This document shows, piece after piece, positions 8,541-17,225 of a stretch of DNA of 64,000 nt. The notes beneath the pieces are model-generated. The model was not told the DNA's origin. It made no database searches and worked only from the letters and a program-made list of their open reading frames with translations. The first letter of the stretch is position 1, and the number at the start of each line of letters is the position of its first letter. This DNA comes from Alistipes senegalensis JC50. Its GTDB lineage: Bacteria; Bacteroidota; Bacteroidia; Bacteroidales; Rikenellaceae. The stretch spans positions 868,001 through 932,000 of the forward strand of contig NZ_CP102252.1 in NCBI RefSeq assembly GCF_025145645.1, read 5' to 3'. The position numbers and the translations under genes are program-made.

Positions 8541-10433
8541 ATGAAAGCACAACATAAAATCCTGGCATGTCTGTTCAGCCTGCTGCTTCTGGGTTCCTGC
8601 ACCAGCGACTGGCTGGAACCCGAACAGCCGTCGAAACTCGACCCCAACAATGCGTACAGCACCTACACCGGCTGCATGGGTCTGGTGACCAAACTGTGCA
8701 AGGACCTCCGGGCCGAGGTCATGGGGCGCAACACCAACATCAAATGGGCCTACGAGAACTCCGACCTCGCCGTGCTGGTCAACGGAAGCCCCCGCGACCT
8801 GGACGGCATGATGGTCCCGTCGATCGGCAGCAAGCCCAAGGACCTGTGGGACAACACCTACAAAAGCATCACGCGGGCAGCCATGCTCGTGACCCGCTCC
8901 GAGAGCCTCAAGGGTTCGCAGGAGCAGAAGGACGAAATCCGCGCCTACGGCGAATTCTTCCTGGGCTACTGGTACTTCCGTCTGATCACGACCTACGGCG
9001 ACGTACCGCTCATCACCGAGGAGATCGACTATCCGAAGCTCGACTTCCGGACCTCGACCCAGCAGCGTATCATCAACCGGATGATCGCAATGCTCGAAGA
9101 CGCCGTGAAACACCTTCCCGAAACCACCCCCGCCGGCAGCGTGAGCCGGGCGGCAGGTTACATGATCCTGACGAAATATTACCTGATGAACGGTGATTTC
9201 GAAGATGCCGTGACGAGCTCGACGGCCGTCATCAACACTCCCGGGCTGAAACTGATGAAGTCCCGCTTCGGGGCCCTCGTCGGCACGGCGAATCCCAAGA
9301 TTCCGAACCCGAACGTCATGACCGACCTCTTCTACAAGTACAACCCGGCGCTCTCGACCAACACGGAAAAGATCCTCGTCGTGCTGGACGATCCCTACAT
9401 GGAAGGCGGTTCGACGACTCCCGGCGGTGGCGGTGGCGGCGAGCGCATGCGCGAACACCTCGTCGAGTGGTACAACGGCCAGTACGACGAAGCGCAGGCC
9501 ACGCAGCAGCGCCGCACGAGCGGCACGGGCATCCGCAGCACGATCGACGGAGCGTCGGGCGGCCCCGGTCCCTTCAGCATCTCGTCCGAAGCCGGACAGG
9601 ATCTGCAAATACTCTGGACCGGACGCGGCATCGGCGCCCAGAAGAAAACCTGGTATTTCTCGAACAAGATCTGGGAAAGCGCCGACTTCAAGAACGACAT
9701 GCGCCACAACGCCCCCAACTGGTACCCGATGGAAGCGCTGGTCTACAACGTCAAGACCTCGAAGCTCTACGGCAAACCCCTCGTTTACGAGAATTGCAGC
9801 GACACGCTCCGCTGCTGGGGCGACATCCAGTACAACAAGATCGTCGTGGACGACGAAAAACGGCTTCCGAGCGACTACAACCTGCTGGGCGGATTCCACG
9901 ACTGGTATATCTACCGCCTTGCCGAGGCTTATCTGATGCGCGCCGAAGCCCTCGTATGGCTCGGCCGGGGCGGCGAGGCGGCCCTCGATCTCACCGAAAT
10001 CCGCACCCGCGCCGGAGCCGCGGCCTTCTCGGGAACGGCCACCCTCGAAGATGTCCTCGACGAACGGGCCCGCGAGCTCTTCCTCGAAGAGTTCCGCCGC
10101 AACGAACTGGTGCGCATCGCCTTCACGATGGCCAAACTCGGCAAAGACGGCTATTCGCTCGAAAACATCGGTACGAAGAACTGGTATTACGATCGGATGC
10201 GTTTCACGAACAACATCTATTTCAACACCGAAGACGGCACGCCGTCGAACTTCGCTTACGGCGACGGCGGTAACAACGTGCAGATTTACCGCATGAGCCC
10301 CTACCATATCTACTGGCCGATCCCCGAAACGGCTATCAACGACAATACGCTGGCGACACTCAACCAGAACTACGGCTACGTCGGCTACGAGAAGAACGTC
10401 GAGCCGCTCGGACCGGAGGCGGACGCCGAATAG
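8541..10433 (+). CDS. SusD-like glycan-binding lipoprotein
   Basis: This 630-residue lipoprotein (lipobox LLGSC, Cys19-20 region) lies 11 bases after the SusC stop. It has the SusD order: a TPR-like helical N-terminal half containing AYGEFFLGYWYFRLITTYGDVPLI and a C-terminal half with YRLAEAYLMRAEALV. The last motif includes DERARELFLEEFRRNELVR. It caps the SusC barrel and binds the incoming glycan at the cell surface. At 630 residues it is longer than typical SusD proteins (about 520-580), with a Gly-rich insertion near residue 295. Confidence 0.93.
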   Translation: MKAQHKILACLFSLLLLGSCTSDWLEPEQPSKLDPNNAYSTYTGCMGLVTKLCKDLRAEVMGRNTNIKWAYENSDLAVLVNGSPRDLDGMMVPSIGSKPKDLWDNTYKSITRAAMLVTRSESLKGSQEQKDEIRAYGEFFLGYWYFRLITTYGDVPLITEEIDYPKLDFRTSTQQRIINRMIAMLEDAVKHLPETTPAGSVSRAAGYMILTKYYLMNGDFEDAVTSSTAVINTPGLKLMKSRFGALVGTANPKIPNPNVMTDLFYKYNPALSTNTEKILVVLDDPYMEGGSTTPGGGGGGERMREHLVEWYNGQYDEAQATQQRRTSGTGIRSTIDGASGGPGPFSISSEAGQDLQILWTGRGIGAQKKTWYFSNKIWESADFKNDMRHNAPNWYPMEALVYNVKTSKLYGKPLVYENCSDTLRCWGDIQYNKIVVDDEKRLPSDYNLLGGFHDWYIYRLAEAYLMRAEALVWLGRGGEAALDLTEIRTRAGAAAFSGTATLEDVLDERARELFLEEFRRNELVRIAFTMAKLGKDGYSLENIGTKNWYYDRMRFTNNIYFNTEDGTPSNFAYGDGGNNVQIYRMSPYHIYWPIPETAINDNTLATLNQNYGYVGYEKNVEPLGPEADAE

Positions 10434-10443
10434 ACGATCACCC

Positions 10444-10477
10444 GGCGGAGCCGGAGCTCACCGGTTCCGGCTCCGCC
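10444..10477 (+). terminator. Stem-loop between SusD and the PUL enzymes
   Basis: A perfect 12-bp GC-rich stem (GGCGGAGCCGGA / TCCGGCTCCGCC) with a 10-base loop lies 10 bases after the SusD stop. Only TT follows the stem before TAAAAC. It may act as an attenuator, or as an RNA-stabilising stem that keeps SusC/SusD transcripts more abundant than the downstream enzymes, rather than as a strong terminator. Confidence 0.6.
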
Positions 10478-10498
10478 TTAAAACCACAATTCCACAAC

Positions 10499-11848
10499 AT
10501 GATCCGAAACCTGATTTGCACCATCGCGCTTTTGGCGGCCGCACTCTCGTCCGCCGCCCCCGACAACACGGGAAATAAGCGAAAAAGGTCGTTCGATAAC
10601 GACGATGATTTTTTGACATACGTCCAAAAGCAATATTTTAACTACATTTGGGAAGGCGCGCTGCCCAACTCGGGACTCTCAAGGGTCCGCATGATTCAGG
10701 ACGATCCCCAGCGGGACCTGCACACGATCACCGTGGGCAGTTCGGGTTTCGGCATCGCCGGAATCATCGTCGGCATCGAGCGGGGTTTCATCACCCGCAG
10801 CGAAGGCGTGGAGCGTCTGGCGAAGATCGCGGATTTCCTGGCCCGCAGCGACCGTTTCCACGGCATGTGGTCCCACTGGATCGACGACCGCACGGCCCGG
10901 ACGATACCGTTCGCCAATCCTGCGAGCAAAGACAACGGCGGCGACATCGTGGAGAGTGCATTCCTGGCCCAGGGGTTGATCACGGCCCGTCAATACCTTT
11001 CGGACGGCACGAAAAAAGAACGGGAACTGGCCGGAAAATTCGACGAACTGTGGCGCGGAATGGAATGGTCGTGGTATCAGAAGGACGGTGAGGACGTGGT
11101 GTACTGGCATTGGTCGCCCGACTATCAGTGGGAAAAGAACTTCCCCCTGCGGGGCTACAACGAATGTCTCGCGGTCTACATCCTGGGAGCGAGCTCCCCG
11201 ACCCACCCCATCACCAAAGAAGCCTACTACAAGGGCTGGGCGCGCGACGGGGCGATCGTCAGCGACACGACCCTCTACGACATCCCCGTCAAAGTGCAGC
11301 ACAACACGGGACGCGAGTACGTAGGCCCGATCTTCTGGACGGCCTTTTCCTACGTGGGATTCGATCCCCGGGGATTGAAAGACGAACTGGGCATCGACTA
11401 TTTCGACGTGAACGTCGCCCACGCCAAAATCCAGCAGGCCCACTGCATCGCCAATCCCAACGGATTCGACGGATACGGTGCCGACTGCTGGGGATTCTCG
11501 GCCGGTTACTCGGTGAAGGGCTACAAGGCCCACAATACGAAGAACGACCGCGGCGTAATCACCCCGTCGGGCACGCTTGCGGCCATGCCCTTCGCCCCCG
11601 ACGCTGTCATGAAAGCCCTCAAACACTTCTACTTCGACCTCGGCGACGAGCTGTGGGGCCCCTACGGATTTTACGACGGATACATCGTCGCCGAAAAGAG
11701 GGTCATCCCCAACTATCTGGCCAACAACCAGTGCGCGGCGCTGCCGATGATCGAGAACTACCGTACGGGACTGATCTGGAAACTCTTCATGAGCGCCCCG
11801 GAGATTCAGGCCGGACTCGAAAAACTGGGATTCACACGCGACAATTAA
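10499..11848 (+). CDS. GH144-type beta-1,2-glucanase, first copy (glucoamylase-like fold)
   Basis: This 449-residue secreted protein has a signal peptide at about 1-19 followed by a single all-alpha (alpha/alpha)6-type domain. Visible family-like motifs are FNYIWEGALPNSGLSR, TVGSSGFGI, WSHWIDDRTGR-like WSHWIDDRTARTIPF, GGDIVESAFLAQG, HWSPDYQWEKNFPLRGYNE and YGADCWGFSAGY. These match the glucoamylase-like Pfam family that contains GH144 endo-beta-1,2-glucanases and sophorose-releasing enzymes. The acidic pair D/E around GGDIVE and the Glu of GYNE are candidate catalytic or substrate-binding residues. A paralogue starts 4 bases after its stop and a GH3 gene follows. Family call confident; substrate inferred. 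Confidence 0.82.
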   Translation: MIRNLICTIALLAAALSSAAPDNTGNKRKRSFDNDDDFLTYVQKQYFNYIWEGALPNSGLSRVRMIQDDPQRDLHTITVGSSGFGIAGIIVGIERGFITRSEGVERLAKIADFLARSDRFHGMWSHWIDDRTARTIPFANPASKDNGGDIVESAFLAQGLITARQYLSDGTKKERELAGKFDELWRGMEWSWYQKDGEDVVYWHWSPDYQWEKNFPLRGYNECLAVYILGASSPTHPITKEAYYKGWARDGAIVSDTTLYDIPVKVQHNTGREYVGPIFWTAFSYVGFDPRGLKDELGIDYFDVNVAHAKIQQAHCIANPNGFDGYGADCWGFSAGYSVKGYKAHNTKNDRGVITPSGTLAAMPFAPDAVMKALKHFYFDLGDELWGPYGFYDGYIVAEKRVIPNYLANNQCAALPMIENYRTGLIWKLFMSAPEIQAGLEKLGFTRDN

Positions 11849-11852
11849 GAGC

Positions 11853-13247
11853 ATGAAACGATTTGCGATATGGCTGCTCGCCGCAGCGGCGCTCCTTGCC
11901 GGCTGCTCCGGATCGGACGAAGGTAAAGAGGGTCCGGGGGGGGGTGACGACACCCCGGCGATTGCACCTCCGAAAAACCGGGAGGACGTGGAAGGGCTGC
12001 TGACCTGGATTCAGAAGACCCACTTCGAATATATGTGGAGCGGCGCCCGTCCCAACTCGGGACTGGCGCGGGTCCGCTACTTCGCGGACGAACCGTCGAA
12101 AGACGAAAACACGCTGACGATCGGTGCCGGGGGCTTCGGGATCATGGGAATACTGGTCGGCATCGAACGGAACTTCATCACCCGCGCGCAGGGCGTCGGA
12201 CGGCTGGAAAAGATCGTATCGTTTCTGGAACGCGCCGAGCGCTGGCACGGCATGTACTCCCACTGGATCGACGACCGCACGGGCAGAACCATCGCCTTTG
12301 CCGGATCGAACGGCGAAGACGACGGGGCCGATATCGCCGAGACCTCGTTCCTGACGGCCGGACTCCTCTGCGCCCGCCAATACCTGAAAGACGGTTCGGC
12401 AGCGGAGCAGGCGCTCGCCGCCCGCATCGACGCCCTCTGGCGCGGCATGGAATGGGACTGGTTCGCATCGGATACGGACGACTGCCTCCTGTGGCACTGG
12501 TCCCCGACGGTAGGCTTCAAAAAGAATTTCCACCTGGAAGGCTACAACGAATGCCTGCTGCCCTACCTTCTCGCAGCGGCATCGCCGACGCATCCGCTCC
12601 CGGAGCCCAAAAAGGCCTATATGAACGGCTGGTCGCGCAGCGGCGGCATCGTCAATCCGGGCAGCCGCTACGGAATCCCCTTCGTCGTCAGGCACAACTC
12701 GGGGGCGAACGACGTGGGCCCGATGTTCTGGACCGCCTTCTCCTACGGCGGGTTCTGCCCCAAAGGGCTGAAAGACGAACGCGGCGTCAATTACTGGAAA
12801 GCGCTCCGGAGCCACGCCCTGATCCAGTACAACTACTGCCTCGAAAACCCCAAGGGCCGGAAGTGCTACGGCGCAGACTGCTGGGGCTTCTCGGCCGGCT
12901 ACACCTCCAACGCCACGACCGATTACCAGTCCATGCGGACCAACAACGACGTCGGGGTCATCACGGCCAACGCCGCGCTGATCGCCATGCCCTACACCCC
13001 CGAACAATCCATCGCCGCCGCGACGCACTATTACTGGGACATTCCGACCCAGATGGGTCCCTGGGGGTTCTGGGACGCTTACAGCGACACCGAAGGCACC
13101 GTCCGGCGCTATTTGGCCAACAACCAGTGCCCGGTGGCTCCGATGATCGAAAACTACCGCACGGGGCTGTTGTGGAGACTCTTCATGAGCGCTCCCGAGA
13201 TCACCGCAGCGCTCACCGTGCTGGGATTCACATCCGACAACGATTAA
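11853..13247 (+). CDS. GH144-type beta-1,2-glucanase, second copy (lipoprotein)
   Basis: This 464-residue paralogue of the preceding gene shares PNSGLARVR, GAGGFGIMGILVGIERNFITR, YSHWIDDRTGRTI, DDGADIAETSFL, HWSPTVGFKKNFHLEGYNE and YGADCWGFSAGY. Unlike its neighbour it has a lipobox (LLAGC) and so is probably anchored in the outer membrane. One copy may cut the polymer at the surface while the other works in the periplasm (inference). A run of nine G residues sits just after the lipobox and encodes PGGGD; a slip there would abolish the enzyme. The gene starts 4 bases after the previous stop and leads into the GH3 gene. Confidence 0.82.
   Translation: MKRFAIWLLAAAALLAGCSGSDEGKEGPGGGDDTPAIAPPKNREDVEGLLTWIQKTHFEYMWSGARPNSGLARVRYFADEPSKDENTLTIGAGGFGIMGILVGIERNFITRAQGVGRLEKIVSFLERAERWHGMYSHWIDDRTGRTIAFAGSNGEDDGADIAETSFLTAGLLCARQYLKDGSAAEQALAARIDALWRGMEWDWFASDTDDCLLWHWSPTVGFKKNFHLEGYNECLLPYLLAAASPTHPLPEPKKAYMNGWSRSGGIVNPGSRYGIPFVVRHNSGANDVGPMFWTAFSYGGFCPKGLKDERGVNYWKALRSHALIQYNYCLENPKGRKCYGADCWGFSAGYTSNATTDYQSMRTNNDVGVITANAALIAMPYTPEQSIAAATHYYWDIPTQMGPWGFWDAYSDTEGTVRRYLANNQCPVAPMIENYRTGLLWRLFMSAPEITAALTVLGFTSDND
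11936..11944. repeat. G9 homopolymer inside the second GH144 gene
   Basis: Nine consecutive G residues lie inside the coding sequence about 30 codons from the start. Such tracts are prone to replication slippage, and a one-base change would shift the frame before the catalytic domain. Confidence 0.9.
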
Positions 13248-13266
13248 TCGCCAAACTGCTGCCGAA

Positions 13267-15510
13267 ATGAAACTTCTGCTGACCCTGACTATTGCCCTGG
13301 CTCTCGCCGCCCCGGCATCGGCCCAGACCCCCGCGCTGCCCGAACAGGGCGCCGCCGCAACGTTCTACCGCGACAAACAGACCGCCCGGAAGGTGTCGGA
13401 ACTGATGAAAAGAATGACCCTCGAAGAGAAGATCGGCCAATGCGTCCTCTTCGCTTCGCGCGGCATGGTCACCGGCCCCCGAAGCTCGGAAAAGATGGAC
13501 GACTACATCAAAAGCGGCGCCTGCGGCAACGTCTTCGGAATAAAAACGGCGGCAGAGACGCGCCGTATTCAGCAAATGGCCGTCGAGAACACGCGGCTGA
13601 AAATCCCCGTGCTTTTCGGCATGGACGTCATCCACGGCTACAAAACGATCTTTCCGGTGAACATCGGCGTTTCGGCGAGCTGGGACATGGCCGCCATCGA
13701 ACGCATGGCCCGCATATCCGCCCTCGAAGCGTCGGCGGCAGGCATCGCCTGGACCTATTCGCCGATGTGCGACATCTCGCGCGATCCCCGCTGGGGCCGC
13801 GTTTCGGAGGGCTCGGGCGAAGACCCCTATCTGGGAGAACACATCGCAGCCGCCATGGTCCGGGGCTATCAGGGAACGAACCTTGCCGACCCGACGACCA
13901 TCATGGCCTGCGTAAAACATTTCGCCGCCTACGGCGCCCCGCAGGCAGGGCGCGACTACCACACGGTAGACATGTCCGAACGCACGTTCCGCGAGGTCTA
14001 TCTTCCGCCCTACCGGGCCGCGCTGGACGCCGGAGCGGCAACGGTCATGACCTCGTTCAACGACTACGACGCCGTTCCGGCGACGGGAAGCCGCTACCTG
14101 ATGACCGACCTGCTGCGCCGGGAGCTGGGCTTCAACGGATTCGTCGTCACCGACTACACCGCCATCAACGAGATGGTCAACCACGGCGTCGCCGAAGACC
14201 TGAAAGACGCCGCACGGCTGGCCGTCAAGGCCGGGGTCAACATGGATATGGTCGGGAACGGTTATCTCAAACACATGAAAGAGCTGGTCGCAGAGGGCCG
14301 GATCAGCGTCCGGGAGATCGACGAACTCTGCGCGCAGGTGCTCGCCATGAAATTCCGGCTGGGGCTTTTCGACGATCCCTACCGTTATTGCGGCCGCAGC
14401 GAATCGGCCTGGTACACCCCCGAAGCGCTCGCGGCATCCCGTTCGCTGGCGGCCAATTCGATGGTCCTGCTGCAAAACCGGAACAGCGTGCTGCCCATCC
14501 GGGAGGGGCAGAAAATCGCCCTGATCGGGCCCTTCGCCGACAACGTGCGCGAGATGCTGGGGTCGTGGGTCGTGGCGGCCGACACCAAGGTCGGAACGAC
14601 CTTCTCGAAAGGTCTCAAAGAGCGCTTCGGCGACAAGAACGTCCGGGTCGTGGCCGGCGACGTGATGACGGATTTTCAGGACGCACGCCGGGCCGCCGAA
14701 CAGGCCGACGTTGCGGTGCTGACGCTCGGACTGTCGCAGACATGGAGCGGCGAGGCGGCGAGCCTCACCTCCATTTCCCTTCCCGAAACCCAGAAGCTCC
14801 TGCTTCGCCGGGTCCGGGAGAGCGGCACTCCCGTCGTGTTAGTGCTGGTGACGGCCCGGCCGCTGGAACTGTGCGAGGAGTCCGCGACCGCCGATGCCGT
14901 ACTCGTCGCCTGGCAGCCGGGAACGATGGCCGGCGAAGCGCTGGCCGACGTGCTCTCGGGCGACGTGAACCCCTCGGGCAAGCTGACCATGACCTTCCCG
15001 CGCGACGCAGGGCAGATTCCGATCTTCTACAACCAGAAGAACACCGGACGCCCGGTCGGCGCGCTCACGTCGCAGTCGAGCGAGAAATACACCTCGCGCT
15101 ACCTGTTCACGCCCAACGAACCGCTCTATCCGTTCGGATACGGCCTGAGTTATACGACGTTCGAATATTCCGACCTGAAAGTCGACAATCCCCGGGCAAA
15201 GATCGGGGAAAACGTCACCGTCAGCGTCACGCTCCGCAACAGCGGCGACCGCGACGGCAGCGAGGTGGCGCAGCTCTACATCCGCGATCTGGTGGGCAGC
15301 GTGACCCGCCCGGTCCGCGAACTGAAAGGCTTCGAGAAAGTGTTCCTCAAAGCCGGGGAGAGCCGCCGGCTCACCTTCGTCCTCACTCCGCGGGAACTCT
15401 CCTTCTGGCGCGCCGACATGACCTTCGGGCAGGAGGCGGGCGACTACCGCGTATGGGCGGGCGGCGACTCGAACGCCGAACTGTCCGGAACATTCACCGT
15501 TACGAAATAG
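13267..15510 (+). CDS. GH3 beta-glucosidase (BglX-like)
   Basis: This 747-residue periplasmic enzyme has a signal peptide at 1-19 (ending ASAQ). The GH3 N-terminal TIM barrel runs over about 35-360 and includes PVLFGMDVIHGYKTIFP, KHFAAYGAPQAGRDY and the nucleophile Asp in GFVVTDYTAI. The alpha/beta sandwich domain (about 390-620) includes WSGEAASLTSISLPETQ. A fibronectin-III-like domain closes the protein (about 655-735; LYIRDLVGSVTRPVRELKGF). It removes terminal glucose from beta-linked gluco-oligosaccharides. In Bacteroides thetaiotaomicron a GH3 enzyme active on beta-1,2-gluco-oligosaccharides adjoins a GH144 gene, which is the basis for proposing sophoro-oligosaccharides as substrate here. 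Confidence 0.92.
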   Translation: MKLLLTLTIALALAAPASAQTPALPEQGAAATFYRDKQTARKVSELMKRMTLEEKIGQCVLFASRGMVTGPRSSEKMDDYIKSGACGNVFGIKTAAETRRIQQMAVENTRLKIPVLFGMDVIHGYKTIFPVNIGVSASWDMAAIERMARISALEASAAGIAWTYSPMCDISRDPRWGRVSEGSGEDPYLGEHIAAAMVRGYQGTNLADPTTIMACVKHFAAYGAPQAGRDYHTVDMSERTFREVYLPPYRAALDAGAATVMTSFNDYDAVPATGSRYLMTDLLRRELGFNGFVVTDYTAINEMVNHGVAEDLKDAARLAVKAGVNMDMVGNGYLKHMKELVAEGRISVREIDELCAQVLAMKFRLGLFDDPYRYCGRSESAWYTPEALAASRSLAANSMVLLQNRNSVLPIREGQKIALIGPFADNVREMLGSWVVAADTKVGTTFSKGLKERFGDKNVRVVAGDVMTDFQDARRAAEQADVAVLTLGLSQTWSGEAASLTSISLPETQKLLLRRVRESGTPVVLVLVTARPLELCEESATADAVLVAWQPGTMAGEALADVLSGDVNPSGKLTMTFPRDAGQIPIFYNQKNTGRPVGALTSQSSEKYTSRYLFTPNEPLYPFGYGLSYTTFEYSDLKVDNPRAKIGENVTVSVTLRNSGDRDGSEVAQLYIRDLVGSVTRPVRELKGFEKVFLKAGESRRLTFVLTPRELSFWRADMTFGQEAGDYRVWAGGDSNAELSGTFTVTK

Positions 15511-15511
15511 C

Positions 15512-17173
15512 ATGAAACGAACCGCCATACTCCTTTCCCTCCTTTTCGGGCTCAGCGCACCGGTCGGTGCGGCGACGTTCGTCATCTCGCACCTGCGGCA
15601 AGTGGAGGACTGCATCCTGCGCCGCAGCGAGGTGACCTACCACGACGAACAATACTGGACCGGCTGGAACTTCGGGGCGTCGCAGACGCTCGACGCAGGC
15701 TACGGCATCGCCATGTGGAACATGTGGCGGGGCAACATCCTCGTCCGCTTCGACCTGCGCGGCATCGACTGCCGGGAGGTCTCCGCGGCGCGCTTCCGCA
15801 TCTACAAGCCCCGGAACGTCACCCAGACCTCTCCCGAAGTCCCGGTGGCCATCTATGCGGTGAAGGAGTGCAACGCCGCATGGCGCGAAGGCTCGATGGA
15901 GTCGATGCCGCAGCACGACGCTGCCAGCTGGCTCTGCCGCTCGGACGGCGAGGAGTGGGCCGGAGGGCCGAACGGCTGTTCGGTCGCCGGGGTCGATCAC
16001 GACGCCGAGCCCCTCGGCCGTGCGGCGGCCTCCAAATACCGGGGCGAATGGCTCGAATTCGAGATTCCGGCGGCCTTGGTCCGGCAATGGATCGAGGCAC
16101 CCGAGAAGAACGCCGGACTGCTCATCAAAACCGACGCTCCCGAGGAGGTCATGGGCGACCACGTGCTGTTTTACTCGTCGGAACACGCCTCGGGCAAAGG
16201 TCCGCAACTGGTGGTCGAAGGCAGGCGCGGCAAGGCGAAATTCGCCGCCGACCCGGCGAAACGCTACAACCCGCGCTACGTGATGCCCCGGCAGGACTCG
16301 ACGTTCCGCCGCTACCTCCAGGAACGGAATTTCCGCTACGTGAACTGGACGACCGACCCGGTGGTCGGTCTCCGGGGCGACCAGCGCATCTATCCCTACT
16401 ACTGGGACGTGGTGGTTTACGGCGAATATATCCTGCCGAACGCCTACTACCCCTTCTCGCAGTCGATCCTCGGCCTCGACGGTATGATCGAACGGCAGGA
16501 CCGCGAAGGACTGCGCCGGTTCCAGATCAACCGGCTGCGCTACCTGCACATCTGGGAGTACACCCGCGAACAGCGCTGGTACGACTGCGGCGACATCATC
16601 GAGATTTTCTCACCCTTGCAGGCGGCCTACATCTGGCTCGGATCGAAAAAGGACAACGGCCTGACCTTCGACGGCGTGCTCAACAAGGTGCACCCCAAAG
16701 GCCGGAAGAACCTCACCCGGCAGGAAATCCAGCTACGCCGGCTGGCCGAGGTGGAGGAGTGCGTGCGCAACCTCGACCTCACCCCGGTGCAGTACGACTC
16801 GGTGGAGCGGTTCATCAGCCGGATGGAGGAGCTGCGCTGCATCTACTTCAACAAATGCAACGACGCGGCGCAGGAGGTTCACCGGCTGCTGGCCGAAAAG
16901 AACGACGGCCGCGAAATGATCGACGCCCTCGGCGCCTTCATGAACTGCCACGACATCTATCTTTTCTACGACTCCTACTGGCAGATGAAACGCTGGGCGT
17001 TCCTGATGGACCATACCGACATGGTGGCGTTCAACAAATTCTGGAAACGCCAGAAATTCGGGGAGTATTCGCCCGAACGCATCGAAAAACGCTACCGGAT
17101 GTGCGCAGATTTCTACCCCCGGGACCGCGGACCGCTCCCGATCGAAATAAAGAACAGGCTATGGCCGGAATAA
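15512..17173 (+). CDS. Secreted protein with DNRLRE-like N-terminus, unknown function
   Basis: I do not recognise this 553-residue protein as a whole. It has a signal peptide (1-20, ending GAA). The N-terminal beta-rich region (about 22-235) resembles DNRLRE/CBM96-type domains: LVRFDLRGIDCREVSAARFRIY, WLEFEIPAALVRQWI and an ending in GPQLVVEG. The C-terminal 300 residues are mostly helical and rich in Tyr, Trp and Arg, with no catalytic motif I can name. It starts one base after the GH3 stop and lies between GH3 and GH2 genes, so a role in binding or processing the PUL substrate is inferred. It is one of the better candidates here for a new enzyme or binding family. Confidence 0.6.
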   Translation: MKRTAILLSLLFGLSAPVGAATFVISHLRQVEDCILRRSEVTYHDEQYWTGWNFGASQTLDAGYGIAMWNMWRGNILVRFDLRGIDCREVSAARFRIYKPRNVTQTSPEVPVAIYAVKECNAAWREGSMESMPQHDAASWLCRSDGEEWAGGPNGCSVAGVDHDAEPLGRAAASKYRGEWLEFEIPAALVRQWIEAPEKNAGLLIKTDAPEEVMGDHVLFYSSEHASGKGPQLVVEGRRGKAKFAADPAKRYNPRYVMPRQDSTFRRYLQERNFRYVNWTTDPVVGLRGDQRIYPYYWDVVVYGEYILPNAYYPFSQSILGLDGMIERQDREGLRRFQINRLRYLHIWEYTREQRWYDCGDIIEIFSPLQAAYIWLGSKKDNGLTFDGVLNKVHPKGRKNLTRQEIQLRRLAEVEECVRNLDLTPVQYDSVERFISRMEELRCIYFNKCNDAAQEVHRLLAEKNDGREMIDALGAFMNCHDIYLFYDSYWQMKRWAFLMDHTDMVAFNKFWKRQKFGEYSPERIEKRYRMCADFYPRDRGPLPIEIKNRLWPE

Positions 17174-17225
17174 ACCGCCCCGAACGACACGCCTCAACAC
17201 AGAAAACAAAAACCACCGATAAACC

